A stretch of DNA of 64,000 nucleotides. Origin: Chrysopilus asiliformis (Eukaryota; Arthropoda; Insecta; Diptera; Rhagionidae). Where the stretch lies: the NCBI GenBank assembly GCA_964034945.1, contig OZ035962.1:106402034-106466033 (forward strand). The letters run 5' to 3'. The notes under the pieces are model-generated. The model made no database searches and was not told where the DNA came from. It saw nothing but the letters and a program-made list of their open reading frames with translations. Positions 12,343 to 26,149 of the stretch are shown here, in pieces (position 1 is the first letter of the stretch; each line of letters opens with the position of its first letter). Made by a program: the position numbers and the translations under genes.

Positions 12343-14706
12343 AACCCCATGAATCAAAAAAATTGTTGAAAATTCAATTTTAAGGTATGAGATTCCCACT
12401 CAATCAACATTTGTGTCAATCGTGAAGCTATCGGTTGAATTTGTCGCTTGAATTCTGCTTTCACGAATTTTATCATGAATATTGGTTTTAGCATATGTAT
12501 ATGGGTGCATTTATACGCTAGACCAATATTACAATATGTCAACCGCTGACATCACGGTTGACATAAATGCTATTTAGGGTTTGCTTTCCATAGCCACATT
12601 AAGAGATTTTCTAAAGACAGCCAATCAAATTTAATTGTTTTTCCTTCTAGAAAAGGTTTATATTTGTCCAACCAAATAAAAAAAATTACAAATCTAAAGA
12701 TCGTCAAAATTTTGTTCGGTTGTTTTTGAAAATCGCGTAATGCGGCGACACACTTGGTATGCCTTAATTTTCAAAATATGTTTACGATTTGTTTATTTTC
12801 ATTTTTTAAATTGAACAAAAATAGGTTTTATGGAAAAATCGCTTTGAAATGCTCAATTTTAATAAATTTCTGAAATCTAAAACTTAAAAATGGAACGATT
12901 TTCATTCAGTTTGAATCTTTTTATATGCGTCCATACGTCAGGCTATTTTTTTTTTTGCTTTTTGAACCTCCCATCGTACTATCGTTAGGCCTTGCTTTCC
13001 ACTAAAAAAAACTCATGTATAGAATTTTTGCTCTCAGCGAGTCATTCGCAAGTAAAACTAACTAAAAATTGTGAATCAGATGTTTTTTTCAAGAAAAAAC
13101 TTTTGTCAGGCGAATTTTAGCTGCTATTACTTTTAAAATGTTCACAAAGAGCAAAAATTATGCGAGGCTTTTTTGTGGAAATAAGACATCTTTTTGTATG
13201 AGATTTTCTTATTGCCTCCCCTCCACAGTTACCTCTTTGTGTTGTATTTTATGGACAACCGTTTAGAACTATTTTCACCTTTTTTTATTTAATCAACATT
13301 TATTAATGAAAACTCAATATAAAAAAACTAAATCAATTTTAGACAAACTACAAAATTAAGCAAAATACAAAAAATACAGTAGACCCTTGTCTTGTGCGGT
13401 ATCGCGATAAATTAATCAGAATTTATGTCAACTCTGCCGTTACAGGCCAAAAAAATACTGCTTGGACGGCGATTAGATTTTTACTATCAAATTCCGATTT
13501 GTGTGATAAGAATGTGGAAACTTTTTGGAACATTTGAATCTACCCGTTGATTTTTCGGAATGTAATTACCGCGTGGAACGAGGGTGACATGTTTTTGTAA
13601 ATTATACGTATACTGACATGCCTAAATAATTTAAAAATTTATAATAATAACAATTACAATGATTACAGCAACAAAACAACAAAATAAATATTTAATTATG
13701 TATAAATTATTATTAAAGCAAATATAATGAAAAACACAAGAATGAAACAAAATATATTATTATATTTATTAGAGAATAATTTTAATTGTGATAGATAAGA
13801 ATTTATAGATAAGCATTATAACAACAATAAAACACTATTTGATTGGATTTTTATTGATTTTTTTTAAATTATTATTTTAAAATTATATTTCACACAAATA
13901 TTGCATATATTATTATTATATTGTATGTATTTATGGACATCATAATACCATTGATTAATCAAAAATGAGTAATTTGATTAAATTTGAAGTGAAATAAAAA
14001 ACAAATTACTTGACATACATGAACGTACTTTGATAAATATAGACAAAAATTGAAGCAAGATAAGAAATTATAAATGTTAATTTTATTAGAAATGTTTTTA
14101 AATAATAACAAAAAACTATATACGAGTATATATACTGTAATTTCACATTTATTCATATAATCATCATTCTTATTAATATTATGTTAAAAATTTTATATAA
14201 CCATTGCACAGAAATATATTAACACACCAGAACACAAGTTAAAAATGCTTATTTTTGCCTTTATATTACTTGATTATTAATTATTGAAAAAGGAAAATTT
14301 ATAATATAGAAATACTAAAAAAATACAGAAATAATCCCGAACTTCTTGTATCCTAACAATCCCTCAAATTGAAAGTAAAACTCAAACAATTATATGATAA
14401 TCTAAATAAAATTGATTATGGTGATTTATGATGGTGTTTTATTTCAATTTTTTTTATTCCAGAGTTTTTCTCAAGTCCGTGATTTGAAAATAATGCTTCC
14501 ACATGTAATCCAGTTGGATTTATAAAAATTTAGCTTCAATCAGGGGGCATATTGCGGATCTCGAACAAACGCTAGTACGATCGAGAAACCATGAATTGGT
14601 ATTGCCTATCTCGATTTTGTGCTCGACATTGCATACCAATTTCTCGAAATTTAAGAGTAGCCGAAACAACATTTTTTTGCATAAATATCGCAAAATTCGC
14701 ATTTCC

Positions 14707-15619
14707 AAAAAAAAAAATATCAGTTGTGGTCAACACAAAACTTTCTTCTACAAAATCTACGACCCTGCGCAATTTACGCTAGAGCCCTGTCGCGTTGTCA
14801 ACCTAAGACGACCTCCCAATAAATTCTTGGTTTATTCAAAAATATCAAAAACGTACAAAATTTGAGATAACTTGAGAACTGTAAAAGATATCAATTTACG
14901 GTAAATGGCAAAAATGTAGAAAATGTTAACATCTTTAATTATTCTTTTAACTGATTTGTCGAAAAACCGTTAGTTTGCAAATTATTCGCAAACATATGAT
15001 TTTTTACATATTAATGAAAATATCTCAATAACGGTAAAAGATAACGGATAACGGTAAGAAACAAAATTGTGCAGAATGCCATTCTCATTAATTCACTTCA
15101 TACATTCAGTCAGCAAAAACCCGTTAGTTTTCGAGATAATCGCAAAAAACTGTTTTTTTTTTAAATAACGGTTTATCTCGATAACAGGTGGAGATATCGA
15201 GTTATAGCTAAAGACAAAAGTGTGGGAAATTTTATTTTCTCCAAGTTTTGTCATACTTAAGGCCACTAAAAAACGCGTAGTTTGGGAGTAAATCGAGAAA
15301 AAAGAAATTGCGATTTTTGAAAAACCGCCATTTTGGATACTTCCGGTTAACGGATTTCCACTAAAAGTTGATAGGATCGTCCCATTTCAGGACCCAACAT
15401 GCCTATAAAATTTCATGGCGCTAGCTCTATTCGTTTTTGAGAAATCTTGTACACAGACTGACAGACTGACAGACAGACTGACAGACAGAAAGACATTTTT
15501 TAAATATGACTCCAATCGACTCAGGAGTGATCGGAAAATGTTTTTTAGGCAAAATTAAGAAGTCGAAATTTTTCATGAATACAATACTTTATTATACTCC
15601 GTAGAAGAAAGTAAAAAGT
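14707..15619. repeat. Interspersed repeat family T, copy 2 with internal tandem units
   Basis: Same left border (AAAATATCAGTTGTGGTCAA) and right border (ATGAATACAATAC...GAAAGTAAAAAG) as the other T copies, with an AATTTCATGGCGCTAGCTCT core and a GACAGACTGACAGACA tract near 15453. Between the borders are about three imperfect units of 145-155 bp (14862-15310). Each contains ATCTC(G/A)ATAAC- or AACGGTAAAAGATA-like motifs and an AAACCCGTTAGTTT-like motif. Confidence 0.55.
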
Positions 15620-16739
15620 GGGTGCTGGCTTTTAAAAATACCTAAAAACCACAAAAAAAATGTTCTTTCGAAAGTAATAATTTTTTACTGAACGCACATA
15701 GAATAATACAAAATTCTGTTATTAGTGGTTTTTTATAAAACCCAAATAAATATTTAAAGGGTTTTGTAGCATACCACTTGAAAGAATTTATCCGCATAAA
15801 GCAAAAAACTGCGAAAAACTTAAAAATATATAATGCATTTGAAATTTCCCAAAAATTTGCCTTGGGCTCGTTCGTTTTCTCGAATTTAATGCGAGCTTAT
15901 CTCGAAAATCGAGGGTTTCTGACATTTCTCTCTACCGATATTTCTCGAAAGGTCTTGTGCTTTTGAGACGGCAATTGTGGTTTTAGACGGCAGTTGTGGA
16001 AAATGTTCGGAAGAAACACTTTACTGAATAAAGTGGAACAATTAAATGCAACTTTTCACTTTAACACCACAAAAAATAAATAAACATTATCTGTCAAAAA
16101 TATTTCCCTTGGGGAAATCTCGAAATTGTCATGTTTGAGATACGTAATTCCATTATCTCTCGAAATCGAAGTTGCCTTTCGAATTCGCTGGTCTCGTTTT
16201 TCGAGATCCGCAATGTCTCCCCAGGTTTTCATGTTTGGGAACGTTATGTAAAAACATATTTCCCATTTTAAACGCAGTTTGACTTTTATGCAAGCTGGAG
16301 TGACTTCATGTAACTTATTCTCGATTGACTGACTAATAGAAGAAATATGAAGGGAAAAAGAATTGTTGGTTTCAAATTCATGGAGAATTTGCTAGTTTTT
16401 TATTTAGGTATTTTGAAATCTACTTTAAATTAAAAATGATTTAAATTTTTATTCAGGAATACTTTTGTATACGACTGTCTCGTTGAGTGTCCTAAATCCC
16501 ACCACACGTAAAAACAGCCGTATTCCTTCCGCATAAGGCGCATTTCTTATTAACAGCTGCAATTTTAGTTACTAAATTATTTGACAACCAAAATCGTAAT
16601 CGTCACCAAGAGGAAGAAGAAGAAGAAATGACAACGTCTTCGATGGACTTTTCCATATTTAATTGAATTTTCTAGTTGTAAATTATCAAAGCGGGTTAAC
16701 CAATTTATTGTGCAAAGGTGAAAATCGTAAACTATCGCG

Positions 16740-19700
16740 ATGGTACTGCCCGGCAACGGTATTTTCGTTGTGCGAAACGAACTCTCGACACTGATAACGG
16801 CGATGCGACGAGGCGCTCGCTGGAATTCCTCTTCTTATCATAATGTAAAATTATTTTCTCGAATTAAAAAAGGATCGCACAGCAACTTATTTTGTTTGCA
16901 ATTCACAGGAGGAGGAGCCCGAGGGAGCGATGAAGCAGCTGATCGAACTAAAGCAGGTGCTCAATCAGATCGAAGACTTGCGACTTATCGATCCAAATTT
17001 GTTTCTGGGGCCCTTTTTAAATGTTATTCGGGTGGAGGAAACAACGGGCGCAGTGACCAGCCTTGCCTTGTCGATAGTAAACAAATTTCTGTCATACGGT
17101 CTCATAGGTAATCCAATTAATCGACGTCCGAATAGACAGAAGAGAGATTGCAAAAAGTTAAATTCTTTTCAGACCCGACCCACCCTTCATTGGCTGTTAC
17201 CGTGGAAAATATAGCGGATGCTGTGACACACGCCAGATTTATGGGCTCCGACACCTCTTCCGATGGGGTGACGTTAATGCGAGTCGTCGAAGTGCTACGA
17301 ACGTTGATGTGCAGTCCCGAAGGCAACGCTTTGACCAACGAGAATGTCGTCGAGGTGATGATTAGCTGCTTTAAGATCTGCTTCGAACATCGCCTGAACG
17401 AATTGCTGCGACGGATGGCAGAGCAGGCACTCAAGGACATGGTGCTGCTGCTGTTCATGCGGCTGCCGCAGTTTACGGAGTCGCGACGTGCGGACTTTTC
17501 TAAGAAATTCAAAATGATGGCCGGTTCGCTAGAGCAGATGACAACCAAGAGCAGGAAGTCCAAATTTACCCAGCAGCAAACTAGCTTCAAGCCGAGCGTT
17601 CCCAGAATCAACACCATTAAAACGGAGGAGAAATCAACAGCTGAGAGTCCCACAACAGATGTTCAAACAAGTCCAAATGTCGCCTTGACTGCCACTTTGA
17701 AACCAGCTATATTGGCCACAACGCCAGCCACTCCAAGTGGAAATATTGTCGATATGCAGGGGAAAATCACTCAAACGCCGACTTCTTCATTAGTGGAGGC
17801 GAAAGGCGATAAAGCAGAAGGTCAGGATGACTCCATGGACAAAGAAACTACCGAAACATTAGCCGAAGGTGATGAGAAATTTGTAGAAGATGGCGACACG
17901 AAGGGAAGCAGCAGTGATGAAAACGGCAAATCCGAAGAGCAGAAAGACGACGAGGGTTCAATGGAGAAGCCTGCGGATTACGTGAATTTGGTGGGGGTCC
18001 GTTTCACCCAGCAAGATTCAGTCGACGGCGAAAACGTTAACCCCTTGATGCCATACGGTCTGCCGTGCATTGAGGAACTGTTTCGGTTTCTCATCGTAAT
18101 TTGCAATCCACTGGACAAACAGAACACTGACACCATGATTCATATGGGACTTAGTTTGTTGACAGTCGCTATGGAGGTGGGTGCTGATAGCATTGGAAAA
18201 CATGAGAGTCTGCTAACGTTGGTGAAGGACGAAATGTGCAGGAATCTTTTTTCGGTGAGAGTTTGTTTTGTTGATATTACAAAAAAAACTACGTAAAAAG
18301 TTGCCAACTGGCTCAAAAATGTCAAAACATGATTTTTTGACCAGTTATTATTCTTTTTCTCTCAAGCAGTCAAAATTTCATCTCAATCGGTGTATTGGTT
18401 TTTGAGGTAAATCTTTTGGGAGCCAGAAAGGAAGTGACGCTGACTTTATGGTTATTTTTCTCGATTTTCTGGATTTTCTGGCCAAAGATTTTTTTTATGT
18501 TTCTTTCGATTTTCTCGAAAAAGTTAAAGATTTTTTTTCGTTATTGTTAAAAACTGTCCTTTCTTTGATGACTTCATTCCTTTTCCTTGCCAGGGCGGAA
18601 ACTTCTCATCAACTTTCGTATTCTAAAATATTTTATCTTAAAACAACAGTAAAAAATCTGTTTGGTCTTTTCAGCTCCTCTCAACAGAACGCTTGACAAT
18701 TTTCGCAGCCAATCTGCAATTATGTTTCCTACTCTTCGAGTCATTGCGATCGCATCTGAAATTTCATCTGGAGTACTATCTCACGAAAATATCCGAGATA
18801 TTTGCGAGTGAAAATCCAAGAATTCCCTACGAAATGCGCGAACTAGCCCTTGACAATTTGCTGCAATTGTGGAGGATACCAGGCTTTGTGGCTGAAATCT
18901 ACATAAATTTCGATTGCAATTTGTATTGCACGGATTTATTCGAGAATCTAACGAAAATGCTATCGAAGAACACACTTTCGGCCACAAGTTCGATCTACAG
19001 TACTCACATTTTATCCATGGACATTTTAATAACAGTTCTCGAGCGCATCGAACGCAATTGCGTAGCGGAGAAGACCGGAAATTCGAGTCTAGCGAACACA
19101 AGTCGACATTCCCGTAATAATTCCGATGCTACTGATCGAATTACAATCGAAATGGACCCGAGCGGAAGTGATTCGGAAAATACGCTCGTTGAAAACATAT
19201 CAAAGTTTATGAATTTGTCGAGAAGCGATCGTGGCAATCATCACTTGTCCATTTCGAAGGAGCAGTTGGCGGACTTGAAGAATAAAAAGCGAATTCTAAG
19301 CCAGGGCACGGAATTGTTCAATCAACGGCCGGACAAGGGAATTCAGTTTTTGCAAGAGAACAGAATTTTAAATGTTGTGCTGGATCCGAAAGAGGTTGCC
19401 GTGTTTCTGCGAGAGAATCCTGGCCTCGATAAGAAAATGATTGGCGAGTATATTAGCAAAAAGAAGAATGTCGATAGTAAAATATTGGAAATGTTTGTCG
19501 AATCGTTTGATTTCTCCAGTTTGAGAATCGATCAGGCGTTGCGATTGTATTTGGAGACGTTCCGATTGCCGGGCGAGGCGCCACTGATTTTCCTTGTCAT
19601 GGAACATTTCGCCGATCATTGGCATGTGAGTAGTTTTTTTTGTAGTGAATTTTAGTAAAATTCAGTAAACAGTAATGTAATTTTTTTTTGTCTCATTTGC

Positions 19701-22700
19701 TCCTGTAGAAATGCAACAACGAGCCATTCGCAAATACGGACGCAGCATTTAGACTGGCGTATGCGATTATTATGTTAAATATGGACCAACATAACCATAA
19801 CGCAAAGAGATTGAATGTGCCGATGACACCGGAAGATTTTCTGAAAAACTTACGCGGTTTGAATGGGAACAATGATTTTGATCAGGATATGCTGCTAAAT
19901 GTTTTTAATGCCATCAAGTAAGGAAAATTTTGTATATTCATAAGAGCTTTGTTTAACCGATTTCAGTCCTGTTTTTGGCATTTGGCTGAATATAACTCGA
20001 GGAAGATTTTAGTGCTTAAAAATTTACTGCATCGTTTGATCCTCTGAACCGATTTTGTTCCCGTTTAATTAAAATTCTTTTTTTTAGAAACGAAGAAATC
20101 GTAATGCCAGCCGAACAAACCGGATTAGTTCGAGAGAACTACTTATGGAAGGTTTTGTTACGTCGTGGCGTTGGAAAGGATGGCGTTTATAGTCACGTTT
20201 TGGATGCCTCGTACGACAAGGAGATTTTCAGTATTGCATGGGGTCCGACTTTATCCGCATTGGGTTTCATGTTTGACAAGAGTAGCGAAAAAGGATACCA
20301 AAAGACTTTAACTGGTGAGAGAAAAATTATTTAAATTAAAATTACAAGAGATGGGTGAAAAATAAAAATATTTCAAGTTGTTTTCAATAAAATCAAACCA
20401 TCGCAAACCGTTTTCGAGAAAAATAAAAACTCAAATAACTTGCAAGTAAATCTAAGAAAAGGTAAAAAAATTAATTTCCCGTTTTTAAAATTTTTAGGCT
20501 TCAGTAAATGTGCCGGTATAACGGCATTCTACAATCTCCACGAAGACTTTGACGCATTAATTCTAACTCTATGCAAATTCACGACACTTCTGAACGTTCA
20601 GCCGGAATACAATGAAATCGTGCTGAGTGCAACATTCGGATCGAATGTAAAAGCCCAAGCGGCAATGAAAGCCGCCCTAGCACTTGTCCATGAGTACGGC
20701 GATTGCATGCGCGAGAGCTGGAAGACAATTCTTGAGGTCGTTTTACTGCTATTCCGATTACGATTGCTGCCAAAATCTCTAATGGAAGTGGAAGATTTCT
20801 GCGAGCCCAACGGAAAGGCGACTTTGATTCTAGATAAACCAAGTCAGAAGACCGAAGCTGGACTGTTTAGCAGTTTATATTCGTATTTGAGTTCGGATGG
20901 ACAGCGGCAGCCGTCGTACGAGGAACAAGAGCTCATAAAATTATCAAAACGTTGCATTAAAGAGTGTCAAATCGATCAAATTATCTGCGAATCGAAATTT
21001 TTGCAGTTTGAATCGCTACAGGAGTTACTGAAGTCGATTCAAGGATCATTGGTGCCGCCGAGTGTTCACAAATCGGTAGGACTGTCATATTCTGAGGATA
21101 TCGTGGTGTTTTTGATGGAGATTTTAGCAAAAATTGTTATTCAAAATCGCGATCGAATGATTCCGATGTGGTCGATGTGTCGGGATCAAATTTACGCACT
21201 GTTGATGGGCGGTGCTAGCTGTGGATATGATTATCTGTTGAATAGGACGACTATTGCTTTGCTCAAGCTGGCAATTTATTTGATGAGAAACGAAGAACTT
21301 TGCCCGGTTGTCCTGCAGAGCCTCAAAATGCTTTTAATGTTGAAACCAAATGTTATTTACCGGATTTCCAAACAGATTTCCATTGGAATTTATGAATTAC
21401 TTAAAACGAGGTACTATAATAGATTTTTTATTCTTTAATTTTTTTAAAAATTGGAATCCTTTTTAGTGCGCAAAATATTCACACGGAAACCGATTGGCAG
21501 ATAATTTTCACAATCCTAGAGTGCGTTGGAGCTGGTGTTCTACCGCCAGAATTTGAAGACGCCCCACCGCCAGTTGGTACGAAATCCGATGGCGCTTTAA
21601 GTAGCGAAGAGGATTCAGGACTACCAGACCGAGGATACATTTCTGATTCGGAGATTGTGAGTGCGAAGAGTAATCCGAATTCATCGTCGAGTACGCCGTT
21701 CCTCAGTCCAAGCGGAGAGAATTGGATTCTGGTGACGAAGGACGGTTCGGTAGCGACTCAACCGCAGATAGTGTCTAATAATACTTTGGTCTACGCGTGC
21801 CGATTCATGGACCATACTCCGTTTGCTTTGTTCAAGTGTTGGGAAAGTTTGGAGTTTATTGTTCGCAACGCAGCCCACATCACGCCGTATAGCCTGGAAA
21901 GTTGTGTGCGTTGCATTCGAACGTTTGTGGAAGTTTGCCTGAATGGTGGAATGAAGGGGAGTCGCCGGAAGTCGCTTGTCAATAAGTCGAACGCTCGCAA
22001 GAAACAAATCAAAAAGGAAAACACCAAAGGTCGGCGAGATGAGGAGCAGAGCAGCGACAGCGAAGAAGATGATTTAACACAGCAGTATAAGACGTTTGCT
22101 ACGCAACTGCTTTATTTGATGTACACTTTGTACACGCGATTGGATAAGATTTTCCAATGGTGGGCAGATGAAGGTTTCTCCGTCCCACTGTGGGCACAAG
22201 GTTGGTGTCCTCTGCTGCAAGGAATCGCACGATTGGCTGTCGATAAGCGACGCGAAGTACGCATCGGAGCGATCCAGTATTTGCAAAGTGCTCTCATGGT
22301 TCATGATTTGGACGCTCTAACGGGACCCGAATGGGCCAGTTGTTTCAAACAGGTATAATTTTGTGGTGCATCAGTAGCGTAGCAGGGGTTAGAGGCGACC
22401 GGGAGGAGGAGAGGGTGATAATAAAAAAAATTGTGACCTAAAAGATTTTTCTGATAAAATTTTAAAGAAATTTTTTGTGATTTCAAATTGTCTCAAGGTT
22501 TTAAAGGACTCCCGAAAATGGGGCCAAGTATTTGGCCTTCAAAGTTTTTCGACCTTCAAATTTTCCGGCCTTAAATTTTTTGGCTTTCAAATTTTCGGTC
22601 TTTAAATTTTCGATTTTTAAATTTTCGATCTTTAAATTTTCGGGCTTCAAAAAAGTCGAATTTTAAATTCTCTATTTTTAAAATGGTGCTAGAAATTTTC

Positions 22701-25247
22701 GTTCTTGAAAGAAGATTTAACAAGAAATTTAATTTTTTTTACCCACAAAAAATGTTGGTGGGGCAAAAGGCAAAAATGTTGCTGCCTTCAAAAACGGATC
22801 GCTCGGGACCTTTCGCATCCATGTTGCTATACTACTGTGTTTCAGAATTGTTTCTAAAAAATTCATTTAAAAAATCCGAATTTCAATTAAAATTTTATTA
22901 AATCTAATTTTTTTTAGGTTCTCTTCCCGTTACTAAACGAACTGCTACCGGAGACTGCATCATCGAAGAATATTGATCCAATGCTGTTGGAAGAATCCCG
23001 AATTCGGACGGCAACGATTATGTCGAAGGCATTTCTATATCATTTAACATCACTAATAAAATTGCCAGCGTTTAATGATTTGTGGCTGGGGATTCTGGAG
23101 TACATTGAGAAGTTTATGAAAGTCGGCTCTGATATGCTGTACGACGCGATGTTAGAGAGCCTGAAAAACATGTTGCTGGTGATGCATTCGATTCGAGTTT
23201 TCCATTGCAATGACGGAATCACACATGCACCACTCTGGGATTTGACTTGGAAGCGAATCGGTGAATTTCAGCCGTTGCTAAGGGATGAACTTTTCAAGGA
23301 GGAAGGTTTGTAATATTTTACCATCAACGGAAGAATTAGAAATAAATTAAATTTTTTGTGCTTTCCAGTTGAAACTTCATTAACTGAACAACCGGATTTT
23401 ATGGCGGTGCTTGCTAGCAATTCTCAATTGCAAATTGACAGTCCCTCGCTATCCCCTCGGCATGGAATTAATCTAGTAGCGGGTGGGGAGTCTCCTATCG
23501 AAGCAAATTCTCAAAATCAGCCAAATTTGGTGACCAGTGGCAAGGCCAGTATTATACTTCAACCGCCAATGGACATTATTTCAACGAAACCGTTTATTAT
23601 AGGCCAGGTAAGATGATTGATTGCAGAGGTGTAGCTAACAAAGGGGGGTGGGAGGACGCAGATAAATTTTAAGAATGGCGAATACTGGACACCAATCATG
23701 TATTCCGACGCGTCTCTGTCTTTCGACTTCGACGCAGCTTTTGACTCTTGACTTCGCCATATTTGCAGCTTGAAATTCCGCGAAATCGTCACTATGAATC
23801 GAAAGGTGATTCTGACTCTCATTCCAGGAAATATGAAGCTGCTGATATGGCGAAGTCAAGAGTTAAAAGCTGCGTCGAAGTCAAAAGACAGAGACGCGTC
23901 GGAATACATGATTGGTGCCCTGGTTTATGGCACAAAATTACTCAAAAAATTGCGAAGAATCCCAAAAAATGCAAAGCGGCCCAGGGCAGACAACAAAATT
24001 GATACTCGTAAAATTCTCCCGTCGAAAATTTTCACATTTTTTGTGTGAGTAGCCTTGTGTCTCTTTCGCCTCCTCCCCCCTTTCCTTAAATTTTTAAGAG
24101 TTTTAAACAATGTAGGATTGGCTCTAAATTTGTAATTATGTAATAACTATATTTTTTTAGTTACCGCTGATTTTTTTGTGAATTTACTGTGGAAAAAGTA
24201 AAAAAAAAACGTTTTTTTGTTTTTCAGATGAATCAACAATCTTTAGAACAAAACGTTCCTGTCCTAATACCTCAATCACCTCTTCTGCAACAGAGCACGA
24301 AATACAATGTGTCAGCCGACAGCTTTTCCTCAACACATTCTGATTTCCAAATTCAACCGCCATCAATGACTCCTATCGTGGCCCCTATAACATTTTCCAC
24401 AACACCAGCCCAGAATCTGCCGTCAGTGTTCTCGTCTCAATTAGATAGAACTTTACCAGACGTAGTTAATTCTTCATCGTTGGCAAATCAAATTATATTA
24501 AATCAGACTAGCAATACGCAACCGATATCTGCTGTCGCTTCTTCATCGCCACTGAAAAGCCCTTCGTACACCTCCAGCGTTTATCAAGTGAAAAACCATT
24601 TAGAATTCTCAAATGTTATAGAATTCCCGGAGACGCCGTCCGCATCGCCTGGTCCAGCGGGTTACGAGACTTCACCAAATCACATTCAGTCGCATTCCGG
24701 CAGTGGTAACGAAGAATTGCAGCAGCCAGAAATGACTGTCAGTAAAATCGCATCGATGGAGGAACAATTGAATCATCAGCCAGTAGATGCCCTTCAACCG
24801 TCACCAGAGAATTCAAGCGATATGCCACGAGTGCCAATTAGCCACTTAATCACTGGGAATCAGTATCCAAGCCTAAATAAAGTTCCACCCGCTAATATTG
24901 TACAAAGTTTTCCTCCCATCTACGTTCAGCCACAGATTCCACAGGCAGGAAGTGAAATCTACATGGACTACGTACAAAATCCATACAATTTGACTCTACA
25001 GCAGCAGCCGCCAATCGAATCTGGGCCAACCGTCGCCGATACAACGACGCCAACTGAAACTTTGGCAACAACTGGCCAGAATCTTGAAAGTCTTGAAAGT
25101 CAGAGTTCCCCAAAACTTTCACAACCGCCGCCACCAACTAGTCAAGTTTTGGGAGTATCCAACATGTTTCAATCGGCAAATTATTTCGGGGGCGTAGATC
25201 AAAGTGTTATACCACCCGGTTCTGAAATGCTATTCGGTCAGCCCTAA
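16740..25247 (+). CDS. garz: Gartenzwerg/GBF1, large Sec7-domain Arf1 guanine nucleotide exchange factor (11 exons)
   Basis: Exons: 16740-16844, 16909-17107, 17173-18254, 18675-19625, 19709-19917, 20088-20314, 20498-21410, 21467-22352, 22918-23305, 23369-23607 and 24228-25247. They total 6219 nt (2072 aa) with all phases consistent, close to fly and human GBF1 (about 1.9-2.0 thousand aa). GBF1 loads GTP onto Arf1 at the cis-Golgi to start COPI coat assembly. Seen: the N-terminal DCB region ([26 protein letters not shown]) and an acidic Ser/Glu-rich linker at about aa 265-385, then HUS. The Sec7 domain spans about aa 664-855, with FRLPGEAP carrying the catalytic glutamic finger (Glu about 763) and [14 protein letters not shown] as motif 2. 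Downstream HDS regions follow, and a Pro/Ser/Gln-rich tail fills exon 11. The start [14 protein letters not shown] aligns with GBF1 N-termini. AATAAA signals occur at about 25426 and 25449. Domain names come from family knowledge; the exon model is read from the sequence. Confidence 0.95.
22540..22680. repeat. degenerate about 18-bp tandem repeat in garz intron 8
   Basis: About eight imperfect copies of a CTTTAAATTTTCGRTY-like unit follow one another in the intron between exons 8 and 9 (22353-22917). The intron also starts with a GTAGCAGGGGTTAGAGGCG motif near 22377 that recurs in related form at 8459 (GAGGCGTAACTAGGGG) and 23625. Confidence 0.6.
23687..23920. mobile_element. Foldback MITE, copy 1 (in garz intron 10)
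   Basis: A 234-bp near-perfect palindrome. The left arm starts GGACACCAATCATGTATTCC and the right arm ends with the inverse ...CATGATTGGTGCCC; the arms are about 85-110 bp with few mismatches. A second copy is at 49604-49840. No unambiguous target duplication seen. The arms read as an open frame in places, which follows from the palindrome and is not evidence of coding. Confidence 0.85.
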
Positions 25248-26149
25248 AGTTAAAAGTTAACAGCAACCAACAAACAACACCATGACTTGTAGAAACTTTC
25301 GGGCAGATGAAATACATTTAATGGAATAGAATCTTTGAAAACTAAATATTTAGATAAATTGGGCTCATGATGAAAAACTTTATTTAAAATTTATATAAGT
25401 GTTGTAAAACACAAAAACAAATTAAAATAAAACAATATTGATATGAAAAATAAAGTTAATCAGTTTAATTGAAGCACTCAATGTTTGTGCTTTGTCTCTG
25501 TTGCAGCAAAGTAATTTTAAATAAAAACAAATTGAAATTTACTTATTTTTACGTTTCGATTTTATGCTGGCAAAATATTGTGAATGTTATTAATTTTTAT
25601 ATGATAATTGTATTTATATTATTATTTCAAAAAAAAAAACATATTAAAGATGAACTTGTTCTAAACGCAATTCCATTAAAATAATAGTCGTTTATTTTTT
25701 ATAAATAAAGAATTTTATCATTTCTACTTCTTTATAGATTTTTGTTAAGCGTTTCTAGCAAAGTATTGTTTAAATGTTGTACAATAAATTGGTTATTTAA
25801 ATAAAATTAATATTTGAGTTTATTTTTACATGATTTTGCATAACAATGAAAATTCAATTGGATTACTTTTCTGTTACCTGATGCAAATGGAGAAGTTTTT
25901 ATGAATTTCTGGAAAAGAAATCTTGTCGTATAGAAAAAAATCGTGGTATACACAAATTTGACTAAAAAGCGTGACGGTGGCGGGAGACGAGTTTCGTGAG
26001 GAAAAAAATATCGTCACGCATGTTATGGACAGTTCCTTAGAATATAATTTCACATAGCTTTTCCATACATCATAGATGCCAATTTTTTTCCACAATTTTC
26101 AGAAAAAATACGGTCACGTCTCTCTCACAAAAATTATAAAAACGAAGGC
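25248..26149. other. garz 3' UTR and AT-rich downstream DNA
   Basis: Contains the AATAAA motifs likely used by garz (about 25426 and 25449) and then AT-rich sequence with no recognisable feature. Confidence 0.55.

Larger units (their letters stand above)
10421..16739. other. AT-rich intergenic stretch between LAPTM4-like gene and garz
   Basis: The LAPTM4-like 3' UTR should begin here; I could not fix its end. The stretch holds a (CT)n microsatellite at about 10878-10904, very AT-rich DNA at 13600-14450, two copies of a repeat family with a GACA tract (11866-12342 and 14707-15619) and a possible degenerate pogo-like MITE at about 13378-13594. A GAA run lies at 16606-16626, upstream of the garz start. 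No conserved coding exon seen. Confidence 0.55.

Noticed and set aside
17117..17653. 178-codon minus open frame
   Set aside because: Antisense shadow of garz exon 3.
23748..24048. Open frames of 84-92 codons on + and matching ones on minus
   Set aside because: They come from the palindromic arms of the foldback MITE in garz intron 10.
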